DNA of 64,000 nucleotides, from positions 50,227,925 to 50,291,924 of the forward strand of contig CM046858.1 in NCBI GenBank assembly GCA_025617745.1, given 5' to 3'. Positions 45,405 through 57,885 of the stretch are shown here, one piece after another. The position numbers and the translations under genes are program-made. Position 1 is the stretch's first letter. Each line of letters begins with the position of its first letter. Under the pieces are notes generated by a model. The model had not been told where the DNA came from and did not search any database. It saw nothing but the letters and a program-made list of their open reading frames with translations. This stretch comes from Heliocidaris erythrogramma (taxonomy: Eukaryota > Echinodermata > Echinoidea > Camarodonta > Echinometridae).

Positions 45405-45473
45405 TTTAAAGGGAACTATCACATATGTATGATTGGATGAATAATACCATTGTACTCATGTTGTGCCGCTACA

Positions 45474-45995
45474 TTACCGGCCCCAATGATCAGACCACAG
45501 GATGATTATTCCTTTCTATTCTATAGCGGCGTTAAATGCAAATTATGATAGTACAATGTACATTATTCTTACCAATGTTAACATAATAAGGTATTAAAAG
45601 GCTTATTTACATTGTCATTCAAATCAAATATTGACTAGCATCCATAAAGTCAAAGCAAATCGAACATCGTCTTATGTTCAATAAGTCAACAAATCAAATA
45701 TCAACTTACATCAATATATGAGTAGATTTCTCAAAGGGATAGATCGAGAGATAAAGAAAAGGAGAACAATGGACAGATATATAGAAATTATAGAGTATCA
45801 ATGTTAGAAATGTACAAATAATACGACTTCAATGTTCGACAACTAGTCAATCCACGAAAGAGGAAATTTTGGATTCCTATGAATAGCCAGTAATAACTGC
45901 TTATTACGATGCCAAACAACAAGGCACATACTTGTGTATGTAAATTAAGTAAGCAAGATGATTATGCATTATTCTGACACTCTACAACATGTTAT
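45474..45995. other. BEL internal 3' non-coding region
   Basis: Sequence between the integrase stop and the 3' LTR. No gene is seen. Confidence 0.5.
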
Positions 45996-47561
45996 CTAGC
46001 TTGATTCCAGCAGACAGATCTTTGTGATTGGCCGTTTGAATTGTTTACCGCCTACTTTTATATCTACTTGTCTTACAAACCCCTTTTTGTCTGGGTAGGT
46101 TTGGGTTATTTTGCCTAGCGCCCATTGGCCGCGCGGTGTCCGATCATCAGCTAGGAGCACTAGGTCGTCCACGGCAAAATTCCTCTTCGGCTGAGACCAT
46201 TTCTGTCGTTCTTGAAGGATAGGCAGGTATTCCTTTACCCATCGTTTCCAGAACTGATCTGCCAGGTACTGGACCTGCCGCCACCTCCTTCTACTGTAGG
46301 AATCTTCTTTAGAAAAGACTCCTGGAGGTAAGGTTGTTGGTTTCCTCAACAGAAGCAGGTGGTTTGGTGTCAACGGCTCTTCGTCTCGGGGATCCATACT
46401 GAGCTGAGTCAGCGGACGTGAATTCAAAATTGCCTCCACCTCTGTCATATAGGTGATAAGAGTTTCGTCAGATAGGAGTTGTTGGCCCAGGAGGCTCCGA
46501 AGTATTTTCCTGACCGATCGGATGATCCTCTCCCAGGCTCCGCCCATGTGACTTGCCCCTGGGGGGTTGAATTCCCAGTGAATTCCGTTCTGGCTGAGAA
46601 GCCTTCCAATCCTTGAATTGTTAAAGGATGCTAGGCTCTCCTTCAGTTCACGTTCGCCACCTTTGAAGTTTGTACCATTATCACTAAGGATCGTTTCAGG
46701 GTGTCCTCGGCGATTCATGAATCTCCTGAGAGCATTTATGAATGCATCTGTATCTAGAGAACTGACTACCTCTAGATGAACCGCTCTACTCGCTAAACAG
46801 GTGAAGATACATCCAGATCTTTTCCTTGTAGTTCTGCCCTGCTTCACGGTGAAGGGCCCAAAGAAGTCTATTCTGGTGTTGCTAAAGGCTGGTTTATCCG
46901 GGGTTACCCTAGATGGAGGGAGGTCTGCCATCAGTTGCTCCCCACGAGGTGCATTTCTCTTTTTGCATTCAAAGCATTTGCCTATTATGCGGCGGACAGT
47001 AGCCCCTCCCCTGATAACCCAATATTTTTCTCTCAAAGATGTCCAAGTTGACCCTGCACCAGAGTGTCCAACCTTTACATGGTGGTGCACTATAATCAAA
47101 GCTGTGATATGGTGGTCGTATGGTAGGATCAATGGATGCTTCTCATTCTCTCCTATTGGAGCCTTTCCAAGTCTTCCTCCCACGCGAAGGAGCCCATCTT
47201 TGACAATGGGGTTGAGCTTGTCTAATCTCTTATTCGCTCGACTGGATCTCCCTTCGGCGGTCTGCCTGAACTGGTCAGGGAAGGCTTGGTGTTGTGCATA
47301 CTGAAGGATAGCCATTTCAGCAGCTTTCAGCTCTTTGGCTGTGAGGTCCGACCTCACATTGTGAGAACCAGAGATTTGGGATGCTTTGGATCTTAGATAC
47401 TGTTTGTAGCGAAGGATCCACCCCACACCTCTTTTCAGGCGATTCCAAGTCGAGTAGCGTTCCATCAGCTTTTCGATTGAGTCTGCCGATTTTGTAAGGT
47501 TGACATGACCTTTCTTGACCTCAGGGGTCGTCTTCCAAGTTTGCTTGGGTGTCTGGGTCAT
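45996..47561 (-). pseudogene. BEL/Pao integrase region of pol
   Basis: The zinc-binding HHCC domain is visible (HHHVKVGHSG...CFECKKRN). The catalytic core has Asp in TRIDFFGPF, Asp in TILSDNGTNFKGG and Glu in GGAWERIIRSVRKIL, a complete DDE set. A C-terminal segment typical of BEL/Pao (VDDLVLLADDRTPRGQWALG) follows. The frame itself is intact to the stop at 45996, but it is out of frame with the upstream RT/RNase H frame near 47540. Confidence 0.85.
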
Positions 47562-49985
47562 TGTCTCTCTGTATTATAGACGGCATCGATGGCCAGTGGG
47601 CTTCTGTCTTCCAAAGGAACTCGGGGCCAGTAATCCACCGACAGCCTTTTGTCATTTCATTGGCATGCAGCCCCCTGGAACCATCGTCTGCCGGGTTAGA
47701 CTTCGTATCTACGTGTCTCCACTGTGATGGATCTGACGCATCATGAATCTTCGCGATCCTATTCGCCACAAAGGTGTGGAACCTCCTACTCTCATTCCTC
47801 ACATACTGGAGCACTGAGGTGGAGTCTGTCCAGTAAGTGGTAGATGATATTGGAAGTCTGAGTTCTCCACGAACCGTCTCGCTTACTGTGCATGCCAGCA
47901 CAGCTGCTGACAGTTCCAGTCTTGGGATCGTCAAAGATTTCAAGGGACAAAGTCGGGTCTTGCCTATGACAAAGCTGCAATGGATATTGCCACCCATGTC
48001 AATTGTCCTCAGATATGCCACTGCTGCATTCGTGGACCCTCGTTGGGAAGCGTCGCAGAACACATGGAGTTCATAGGTCTTGATGTCCCTGTCGGTTGAA
48101 GGTTTCAGGCATCTGTTAATGGAGATGTCAGATAGCTGAGGTAACTCTTCTAGCCACTGTCTCCATCTCGATTCCTCTGTCTTTCCCACTTGCTCGTCCC
48201 ATCCGAGCCCTTGTGCACAGGTATCTTGCAGTAGGATCTTGGCTGTAAGTACAAATGGCGACACAAACCCAAGCGGATCATACAGGGAACTCGTTACAGA
48301 CCGTATTCCTCTCCGGGTTGTGGGTTTCTCTTTGACAGCCACTTTGAACTCAAACTGGTCTGACTTAACATTCCACAGGATGCCTAATGTCCGCTCAGTT
48401 GGGAGGTCGTCTAGCCCAAGGTCGAGTACTGACGCCGCTCTTTCTGACTCTGGAATGGTTCTCAGCACTTCGGGATCATTACTGATCCATTTTGTCAGCC
48501 TAAATCCGCCACTCTGGAGGAGCTTGCGTAATCGGTCGGCTAGTGTTACCGCTTCCTCTTGTGTCTCGACAGACTTCAGACAGTCGTCGACATAGAAGTT
48601 TTCGACGACTGTTTTTACTGCTTCATCATCATTGTTTAGCTGGCTCAGCTGTCTTGCGCAGGGCATACCCTGCACAACTTGGCGATGAAGTTGCACCAAA
48701 CAGGTGCACTACCATCTGGTATTCCTTTGGGTCTCTCTGCAGGTCACCATCTAGCCACCATAGGAATCTGAGGGCTTCGCAGTCTTCTGGTGTGACCCTG
48801 ACCTGGTGGAACATGCCTTCAATGTCTGCCACAAGGGCAATCTTCCCTTGGCGAAACCTGGTCAACACCCCTACGAGGCTGTTGGTGAAATCAGGGCCCT
48901 GGAGTAGTTGGCTATTAAGCGAGATGCCATGATATTTGGCAGCACAGTCAAATACTACTGGGACCTTATTTGGTTTGTGCGGGTGTACTACTGGGTGATG
49001 AGGCAAGTACCAGGTCTTGTTTGTCTTCGGTTTGTTTCTGCTTATCTCTTCTTGGGAGGTTTGGTCTGTAGTTTCTGGAAGAACTTCCCTGGCATGTCCT
49101 TTCTCCAGATAGCCCTGCACTGTATCTTTGTACATTTGGAGTAACGACTCATCCTTTGCGAATTTCTTCTTCAGGTAACGTAGTCTCGCTTCGGCCATGG
49201 GACGGTTATTTGGAAGATAGGATTGTGCATGCTTCCAGGGGAGGTCAATTTGATAGTGGCCATCAACTTTCTTAATGGACTTTTCCATTATCGCTCTGGC
49301 TTTCTTGTCATTCACCGACTCCCCAACATCTGTTCCTAATGACGATCCTGCAGAATCCATCTGCCAGAACCGCTCCACCTGTTTGTTGAGGAGGTTATCT
49401 CCTTCATGTACAAGGCTTGTCCGGAAAGCTGACATTTTTCCGCCTTTGGCATTGTAGCTGGTGGGGCCCATTATTGTCCAGCCCAGGAGACTCCGTATGG
49501 CATACGGCTCCTTCTTTCTGCCTCGTCGCTCATCAATTACCCAGAATGCCTCAGGCACGTCCCCTCCAATCAACAGCTTAACTTGGCCTTCGTCTACTTG
49601 TGGAAGCAGGATTCCACTAAGGTGTGACCATTTCGAGATGTCATCTTGTCTTGGTAGGCTTTCCTTTGAAATCGGAAGCTTGTCAACAGTCCAGACAGCA
49701 TCTAGTTTGATTGCCTCCGATTCTCCAACTTCTGTCACAGAGGGACACGTCACTTCCGTTGTCCAGGATGGCCCACGTCTTGATTTCCCTTCCATTTGCA
49801 TTAACCCTTACCGGGACGACTCGGAGACAGACCCTTTTTGACCCTGCCATGGAAAGATTAGTCCCAGATGGGTTCTCTGTCGTAGTCGGGATACCGGCCC
49901 CATTGACAGCCGTTTCAGGTTGCCTTTCGTCCCGGGTATAATGAAGGAGGGTATGGTGCTTCCCAGTTCCTCGCAGCAGGGACAT
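47521..49985 (-). pseudogene. BEL/Pao protease, RT and RNase H region of pol, frameshifted
   Basis: Three frames in order. 49985-49683 holds the aspartic protease motif AILDNGSDVSLCD. 49801-48629 holds the linker and RT N-terminal part (PHKPNKVPVVFDCAAKYHGI, ALVADIEGMFHQVRV with motif A Asp, VVHLFGATSSPSCA). 48699-47521 holds the catalytic FYVDDCLKS box, the thumb, RNase H (LHVFCDASQRGSTNAAVAYL, TYWTDSTSVLQYV) and SNPADDGSRG. Breaks lie near 49740, 48680 and 47540. Gene order and motif spelling fit BEL/Pao, not Gypsy. Confidence 0.85.
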
Positions 49986-51380
49986 TTGTGCTTTCTCTCA
50001 CCTTGCGCACTCTGGCCCTCAGTCGCTAAGGTCGTCACTTTGCGCCCTGACGGAGCCTTGCTACTGCCTTTCTGACTTGTCCATTTCGAGTGGTCGTCAT
50101 ACGTCTTGCCGATGCTCTTGCCGTACATATTGTTGGATATCTGAGCGGCCCTCTCTACCATATTCGTCATATGGGCAAAGCTGGGTTCTTCATGTGCAGT
50201 AAGAAGGCAGTCCGCCTTTTCTGCCCACTTTGATTGTAGATATGTCGGTAGGATATGTTGGATCTTAATCAAAGTGTCGCTAGCATTGAGGTCTGCTGTG
50301 TGTCCCATTTGCTCCAGCGTAATCCGACACCTGCGCATTTCGCGGGCTAGGTCTGACAATCCATTGCCGTCATTTGGCTTTATTTGGGGCCTATTCATGA
50401 TCTTTCTAATTAATGAATTAGTGATGATGTGCGCTTGCCCAAACTGCTTCTCGAGAATTTGTCGCGCTTGCTTATATCCATCTGCTGGCTTCATAAGCCC
50501 ACAACATTCTATTGCTTCCCTAGCTTTCCCTACGCAGAATTGAGTGAGGTACATTAGCTTAGTCCTTTCATCGTTTATTCTACAGGCTACATTGATGTCG
50601 AATGTATGGATGAAATTCCAATACTTCATTGGCTCACCATCAAAAACCACTAACTCTGGCTTTGGCATATTCATTGCCAACAACATTGCATCGCACAGCT
50701 GCTGTGCAGAGCTCTGACCACTGATCATTTGATCACCTCGTACATGATACATATTACTAGCTTCGTGTGCACTAGCGGTAGTTTCATAATTTTTCATTTC
50801 ATGAACACCCTGCACACTTCCTGTCATCTGCACATAGCTACGACCTATTTCATTATTATGCATTTGCTGGTCACCCTGTACATTTCTATCTCTAGGTACG
50901 TACATGTTAGTGCCTGACCCATGAATCTTAGTTTCTTGACCACCCTGTATATTTTTAACTTCGGGTACCCAGCTCTGGCCTAACTCGTGTATGGTTACTT
51001 TTGGTACACCCTGTACACTAGGCGATTTCTTATCAACTGGTAATTTCTTACTACCTACATCTACGTGTACCTTTTCTTGAGAAACTGTCAAGTCTTCTAC
51101 TTCATCTTTCAGTTCTTCTTCAGCTTCTTGCGCCCAGAACTCTGCTTCTATTTCGGCATTGTCTCTTTCATTCTCAATGTCCAACTCAGCAAGACGATCT
51201 TCCAGTTTCCTCCTCTGCTCCTCTAGTGCTCTTTATTCTTACTGCTTCAAGATTCTCAGAACTGACGAGTAGCTTCTCTAACTCTTTGTATCTCCTTGCG
51301 AGATTCCCCTGGTATCCGATGCATGACTGCTTGAGCTCTGTAGACTCTGCCATATTGTCTACTAGGTGCTTTCCAGTCAA
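49808..51380 (-). pseudogene. BEL/Pao gag
   Basis: The likely start is ATG 51380 (MTGKHLVDNMAESTELKQSC). A one-base shift near 51220 puts the rest in the frame 51184-49808. That part has an acidic coiled N-terminal region, then the BEL-type capsid segment (LVVFDGEPMKYWNFIHTFDI, LTQFCVGKAREAIECCGLMK, GYKQARQILEKQFGQAHIIT), and a cysteine pair CPCCEE starting a zinc-knuckle-like motif just where the frame shifts again into the protease frame (about 49970). Confidence 0.8.
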
Positions 51381-51423
51381 TTACAATTGCGAGATTCCGT
51401 CAAGAACAGTTGTTAAACTTTAA

Positions 51424-52454
51424 TGTAGCGTCAAACTACATTAGGTTAAAAAGTGTAAACGCACCAACAACGCCAGTAACAATAACACAGCATTAACGCC
51501 TTCTCGTAAATCTGTATCAGTGTTTAATTCGAGCCCTTTGCTCAACAATCGACGTACTAACGATGGTGGTTTAACTGTAATAATAAACAAATAAAATACA
51601 GTTCATTAACTTCAAACTTAATTAACAATAAAAGAGATATTACAATAAAAAGGGGATGTGTATCACATCAACAAAAGCAAAGTATAATATACAACTAATT
51701 GAGTGACATATAAATAGTACAATAATAATTGTTGGTAAGAAACATAGTTCTGAATGACTATGCATGAATGCTTATTAGTTATTACTCAAATGATCAGCCA
51801 CATGATCATAACAATTAATGAAACAAAGATTTATAGATTTATTTACAATTTACATAACATAGAATTAGAATGGATGAGAAGTAATATATCTGAATATGCT
51901 TCTGCGTAGCTTTTTATTCCTATATTTCTCACGCATACTTCTTTATTGAAATCCTCTTCAACTGACAGAATAATCTGAGTATATTACTAGGGTTTATAGT
52001 TAAAATATGACTATAAGTATACTACACATTATATAATTCATAAAGGATAACAAAGAGATAGAAATATTCTACTCACCAACTGTTTTTCTTCCCAGTTCAA
52101 CAAACTTGCAATAACTCTGACATGTCTGACTACAGATACCAGTATATTTGGGATGTTAACTTTCTTGTGTCTAAAGGTGAACTGAACCACACTATGCTCG
52201 GCTAGTGGTTTAGGTCAGAGCTATGTTCCCTTGGGTCACATAATGTCCTTGCGGGTCACAAGGGTCAGACATTGGAATGTGCATATTTGCATACACTAGG
52301 CTGGACATACATGTACCCGGTACTACATGTGACATATAGGCTGTGCATGAATACATGTATATGCTACTGTATTAGGAGAGTTGGGTTTAAAGGGAACTAT
52401 CAAATATGTATGATTGGATGAATAATACCATTGTACTCATGTTGTGCCGCTACA
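51424..52454 (-). repeat. BEL 5' LTR, intact
   Basis: 1031 bp beginning TGTAGCGTCAAACTAC and ending TTGTGCCGCTACA. It preserves the empty sites of both insertions found in the other LTR. Confidence 0.88.
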
Positions 52455-55400
52455 CCCATGAATAAATTCGGTCAAACAAAACATTTTCTACATGTTTATG
52501 TCTGATGCTAAATGGCATAATATGTTGTTATTTATATTCGATTACCGAACAATCCCAACACACACTCATCAATTATCATTATGTGCGTATATGATGTAAT
52601 AATCATCATTACTAATTCAAGATCTAAATAAAGCAAATGTTAAAATTATCCAAGCAACCGCATTCACACAAATTGTCTAATGGGTATGCTACCATATTAA
52701 AGGTGGCATGGATCTTGTATTGTAGTAGGGATCTTATAGTAAGAAAACAATATAATTTATACGAACAGGGTGCATTACAATATCTCTAAAATGTCTCAGC
52801 CATCCACAAATATATTGATATAACATAAATAAAGCATCTTACCTATTTAAAAGAGCCAACACTCACTGCGGTGAAAACAGAAGGTCAAACTCCAGCAATG
52901 ACAAAAAGTACTTCAAACTTCCTTTAAATGGTGCCAAGATAAAACATGTCGAAATGCGGCTTTCTACAGTTCCACGAAATCTCAGTGAAATAATTCAGTT
53001 TTCGGACATTAAAGATGGTTTGAGAGAGAGGGAGAACAACATCTCAAATTCCAAATGGCACAATAAACAAATGGAGCACATGGCTCATAGGAAGATGAAT
53101 ACAGCAGGTTGGGAAGTGATGGCAGGAGGCAAAATGGTGATGCAGCACCTAACTCTAGTAGTTTTATTAAACTTCCTAAACTTTAACTAACACAGGTTTG
53201 TATGTACACCTTCATTGACAAATCAGGGTTGGGCTTTCTTAATCACCACTTATATGGGATTATCCCATTGGTTCCCTTCAGCCTGCATAAATTAAAAAGG
53301 CAATGTGATTGGACCATATTCTCCCCTTCCCATCCACAAGGGGGTATTTGAACAATGTCATGTCCAAACAAATGGCCATGCTTTGTTCTCGAAGGAGACC
53401 AGGACTCAACATTCTGAGAAGAGAACTTTAATGCAACAATACCACCCTTAGTCCGCCATCTTGTAAAGGCCATATATATCTAAGTGCATTTCACATATAG
53501 GTGTGCTCCCTATAATCATACATTGAAATATAAATCCTGCAGGGAATAAACATCACAATAAGAAGTTATTCTATTCATGGATCTAGTATGTCCCTCGAGG
53601 TTAGATCTACAGGACTGCACTATACTCTAATGCAAACTCTTAAAGTTGTTCATATTTATATTTGTTCATTTTCTCCTAGCCCATCATTAGCATATATGTA
53701 TAATTTTGGGCATGCGACCATGCAAACTGTTAACTTCCCATATATACAAGTATTAAGGCCCAATATCCTACATCTTAATTGAATATATACATGTATCATA
53801 TACTGTACAACTACAATCCCAATACAGTGTTCTGCCTTTAAGGCATCGCACGGACAGAACACATTCTACAACAAGCCACATAGAGAGTATCATTGGCATG
53901 TGGCATCACCCAAATGTAGGTTAAAATCTTGCCCTTTCAGTAAAGCCAGTCCTCTCCTATGACAATCTATGTAGAGGAGGACAACTCATAAACACTGACC
54001 CTGACACATAAAATGGGTCCTGAGGAGGGGGACAAAATCTTAGAAAATGCACAAAGACAGTATGTCTACAAAAGCGAGTAGGTGTTTATGTGCACCAACC
54101 TCAAATAATGGGCTAGCCTTTGTGCTGGCAATTGGGCTTGACCTAACAAAACAGTGACATACACAACAGGCTGGGGTGTTAACAGATTAATGAGAGGGCA
54201 CTTAAACAAGTTGAATGGCCACCCAACAAATGGTTGTTGCTGTATAGTACAATGTGCCAGGTTAGTTAATGGAACAAGACAGAGATAGATAGAGAGGGAT
54301 GAAGAGGGGTAACATGGAGTAAGAGATATAATTAGCCACAGTCACCCATTTTTAAGGGGGTTACACATGAATACCCACACCAGCATTGTTTACACTCATG
54401 TCACAATATCTCATGAAGTAAGACTAAATATTCAAAGCATAGAAACGAAATAAATTAGAAAAATTAAAAATAATAAATCAATTTCAACCAGATTGTGTCG
54501 TAAATTTGCTTAAACTAAAAATCTCCGTAAAGGACGTGTTTCAAGAGAGTAATCGGCAAAGACAAAGATAAACCAACTTGGAGGCCCATATGCATGTGAC
54601 ACCTGTTCTATACATATTTATACATAATAGCAATGAAGGGATGTTCTTTCGTCTACCAAAGCCATTGTGGAAGGTACAATGAGGAGCTGTATATTTTCGC
54701 CTCTTATTTTGTTCGCCATGTTCATAGTGAGGCTAAAGCAACCAACGTATCGGTATTCGTAGAGCTTAAGCGGGAAAATTTGCATAATTCGCATATTAAA
54801 ATTATATGAGGAGTTTATCATGGCTCATTTTGATAGTTTCTTTGTCAGAAAAGTTATTTGAACAAGAATACGTGGTTACATTTGATAATTCATATCATAT
54901 CATTTTAAGCGATGTGCAAGTTTAACTAACTCTTACTGTAATGATTTGTTATATGTATGGATAATTAGTGGAATACATACTCCAGTTTTTAAAGCCCTAT
55001 ATGTAAAATGGGCTGGCGGACGTGGCTTGATGGATCTCACCTAGGACCCCGCATGAGGTGTACTTTACTGCCTGTGTTCCATTCGCGCATGAATTATGAA
55101 ATATCGGCGATAACATATTATTGTTTGATATTAAGCTGTGAAGAGGCGAGAATGGTGATCTATTGCTGTAGACGATGCTGTCTTTAGGGTGCAATTATGA
55201 ACCCAGAAAAAAAAATGCACCGTATGGGTTAAGGGGTGCACGTAATGTATCCTAAAAAATCAAGTTAGCACCCTTAATTGAGTTGCAGATTGTGCACCCT
55301 TTTAAATGGTGCTGCTAAATGGTGCTGCTACCAACTAGGGTGCAAAATTGTCCCCTAAATGCTTAGTGTGGAGAACATTCATGGCATATGTAATGTTGCT

Positions 55401-55520
55401 GTTTTATGAGAAGCTTTTTTGATAGTGTGGTAGCTTTGTACAAAAGACACTTTATGAAACTAGTTAAACATAACAGGTTCAATGTAATACCAATAAGTCA
55501 GATCTGTATCAAAGTTTTAA
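52455..55520. other. Three-kilobase region without recognisable gene
   Basis: Unique, AT-rich sequence. Short frames such as 52954-53190 plus and 53243-53473 minus have no family resemblance. A cluster of GGGTGCA/TGCACCC words at 55185-55365 may be a small decayed inverted-repeat element. Confidence 0.45.
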
Positions 55521-55586
55521 AATAAATTCGAGTAGGGGAAACTGACCAGAAATATATTATGAAGTGAAAAATGAGCAAAGAAAACG

Positions 55587-55659
55587 GGATTCCAGCGGGA
55601 CTTGAACCCGAGACCTCCGGATTGCTAGACCGGCGCTCTACCGACTGAGCTATGGAATA
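55587..55659 (-). tRNA. tRNA-Ala(AGC)-like gene, copy 1
   Basis: On the minus strand: acceptor stem TATTCCA/TGGAATC (one terminal mismatch), U8, A-box TAGCTCAGTCGG with D-stem GCTC/GAGC, anticodon arm CCGGT-CTAGCAA-TCCGG (four pairs and one T-T), anticodon AGC after U33, B-box GGTTCAAGTCC, then a TTTT terminator seven bases downstream. The mismatches leave it open whether it is charged and used or is a pseudogene. Confidence 0.55.
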
Positions 55660-55878
55660 CCCCAGTACGTGTTCGTCCCAGAAACCCCATAGTTTTCAAT
55701 GCTCGTGTGGTCAGAAGCTATAGAAACCAGACATAAACCCGAAGGATCGTAATCAACTTGGGGATAAATGCGTGGGATCACGGTTAGGTGATGCAGCTTT
55801 TTGTATATATTTAATAAATTCGAGTAGGGGAAACTGACCAGAAATATATAATGAAGTGAAAAATGAGCAAAGAAAACG

Positions 55879-55951
55879 GGATTCCAGCGGGACTTGAACC
55901 CGAGACCTCCGGATTGCTAGACCGGCGCTCTACCGACTGAGCTATGGAATA
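55879..55951 (-). tRNA. tRNA-Ala(AGC)-like gene, copy 2
   Basis: Identical over the tRNA body to the copy 292 bp upstream, with the same Pol III boxes and T-run terminator. Confidence 0.55.
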
Positions 55952-56136
55952 CCCCAGTACGTGTTCGTCCCAGAAACCCCATAGTTTTCAATGCTCGTGT
56001 GGTCAGAAGCTATAGAAACCAGACATAAACCCGAAGGATCGTAATCAACTTGGGGATAAATGCGTGGGATCACGGTTAGGTGATGCAGCTTTTTGTATAT
56101 TTAATAAATTCGAGTAGGGGAAACTGACCAGAATTA

Positions 56137-57420
56137 TGAATTTAATCATATGAGGGTTTTTTTTTTCTTACCTTGCTTGTCTGTGAAACACGAACGAATC
56201 GTGTTACCCCTGGTACAATGGCACAATCCAGTAAACGTTGGTCCCTTTTCCCCGCTTAATCCGTATATATCCGACGATATAATTCGATCAAAATGTAAAA
56301 CAAAAATAGATATTGCATTCCTATAAGTAGCCTTGTCTGAAACTTGTGTATGCACCTCCTCCTATCTCAGAAGGAAAAAGATAAGAAAGGGGAAAGGAAA
56401 GGAAAATAAAAACAGGAAGAAGAGACGGAAAGGAAAAGGGAAGGAAAGAAAATAAGGAAAACTGGCCATTTTTTTTTTGCTTGCTCGCTTAGTTCGCTCA
56501 CTAAAACAATGGATATTTAATATTCGGGCAAAAGGTTCACCCCTTCGGCAGTGGGCTACAGACTCCTCCCCCCCCCCCTCCCAAGGATTTTCAAAAGTTC
56601 CGATATTTGGGCAACCACCATTTCATATTTGGGCAGCGAGATGCCTGAATATATTTGGGAAGCGAGGTTCCCCAATAATTATGAAACTTATGTATGTGAC
56701 TTCTGTACATTTTCACTACAAAAATTTATTTAAAAAAATAAAAATGCTTACTTGCTTCGCTCGCTCGCAAAAAAAATCGTTGAGTTGATATTCGGGGAGA
56801 AGGCGTCAACCCACCCCACCCCCTTGCGAAAAAGGGCCCTTATGATTAAGATCGCTATGTCTTTTTGTTTGGGAGGGGAAGAGATTAGGGTGCAGCATTT
56901 TGTCAGCAAATTTGGGTGTCACACACACACACCCTCATTTAGAATGTTCTACCGACACCCCTGCTTGCATCTTCATAATTCAAATGATAATGATAATAGA
57001 GTATTTGTAATGCACCAACTCCACATGACTTATATGCTCGATCGAGGCGCAATGGAGAAGAAGAACTTACAAGCACACGAAAATACACAAAAATGGAACA
57101 ACAATGTGAAAGTAAATCTACTGGAAAGCAGTTTTGAACAAACGAGCTTGAGGGCATTTTTAAAGGAAACCACACCTGAAATATAACGAATACATGTATC
57201 TTGTGGAAATTATTCCACATGTAAGGTCGATCGTGTGCAAATGACTGACCCCCATCATTTCTTAGTTTTCGGAACAAGCAATTTATATTCGGCTGATCTT
57301 AAAGACCCCAACTGATGCAAATACAACCATAGATCGATGGAAAGCTAAGTAGACGTAGAATACAAATACATGTGGGTAAACATCACTTTTCCTTTCAATA
57401 ATCCACAAAAAGCAGAAAGA
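56137..57420. other. No gene recognised
   Basis: Purine-rich (GGAAA)n tract at about 56365-56450. C-run and GCTCGCTCGC motifs at 56470-56830 are similar to those around 14150-14345. The plus-strand frame 56752-57186 has no domain I recognise. Confidence 0.4.
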
Positions 57421-57484
57421 ACACCTCACTGTCCGCTCCCTCCCGGTTACGTAATAACAAGGATTCGCTCGGCCGATACACTTA

Positions 57485-57492
57485 TGACGTCA
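57485..57492. promoter_or_regulatory. Perfect CRE palindrome TGACGTCA
   Basis: It lies in a GC-richer stretch (57430-57540), 120 bp before an ATG in favourable context (57613). This suggests a promoter for a gene starting there. Confidence 0.4.
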
Positions 57493-57612
57493 TCTCGTGT
57501 AGACAACTCTGTGGCTGGCGCACGTAGCGGCGCTTAAACAATGGACAGTGAATAGCTTTCGTACAACTGCCAGTTAGTTGTGGGCGGAGTTTGTCAAGTT
57601 GATTTAACAGAG

Positions 57613-57885
57613 ATGGCTGCCTCAGTTAACCAGGATTACGACCAAGATGAATTGATGAAATTTGAGAACGAGAGGATGACGGCACAGGGGAAAGTAGTGA
57701 GGAAAATGACTGCGATGAGGCAAGTGATGGTAAAGACGATGCAGATGCAGCGGGTGCGGCGAGACGGCGTGTCGTAGCATGGGAGTACGAACCTTTGCCC
57801 GTCGGTGAGCCTGGGGAAAATGTTGAACCTTTGAACGCTGAAAATCGACTTCATGCAAATGTTGAAAATATGAGATTTGTTTGCT
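57613..57885 (+). pseudogene. Acidic N-terminal exon or broken gene, frameshifted
   Basis: ATG 57613 opens MAASVNQDYDQDELMKFENE. From about 57672 the sensible reading moves to another frame rich in Asp/Glu (EDDGTGESSEENDCDEASDG) that goes on to RRRVVAWEYEPLP and stops at 57885. The original frame gives a Met/Arg/Val-rich tail with no sense, so a one-base error or mutation is likely. A GTGAGC donor at 57805 would end the exon in phase 1, which is compatible with the exon at 59184. The YEPLP segment loosely recalls N-termini of invertebrate P2X7-like cytoplasmic-domain proteins, but this is a weak resemblance. Confidence 0.35.

Larger units (their letters stand above)
41812..45473 (-). repeat. 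BEL 3' LTR, split by two insertions
   Basis: The LTR sequence is at 41812-42268, 43970-44474 and 45405-45473. It matches 51424-52454 with scattered substitutions and a short indel. Confidence 0.88.
41812..52454 (-). mobile_element. BEL/Pao LTR retrotransposon
   Basis: Two LTRs starting TGTAGCG and ending CGCTACA enclose 5.95 kb with gag, protease, RT/RNase H and integrase in BEL/Pao order on the minus strand. The 5' LTR is 51424-52454 (1031 bp). The 3' LTR is 41812-45473, about 1030 bp after removing a Tc1 element and a MITE. No identical 5-bp target duplication flanks it (CCCCG versus CCCAT). ORFs contain at least five frameshifts, so it is inactive. No convincing primer binding site was recognised next to the 5' LTR. 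Confidence 0.9.
55521..56136 (-). repeat. Tandem repeat of 292 bp (2.1 copies), each with a tRNA-like gene
   Basis: Units start at 55521 and 55813, with a third partial one at 56103, all beginning AATAAATTCGAGTAGGGGAA. The copies are nearly identical. Confidence 0.9.

Noticed and set aside
56752-57186. 144-codon plus-strand frame before the CRE region
   Set aside because: Low-complexity parts, includes a CA repeat, and shows no recognisable family.
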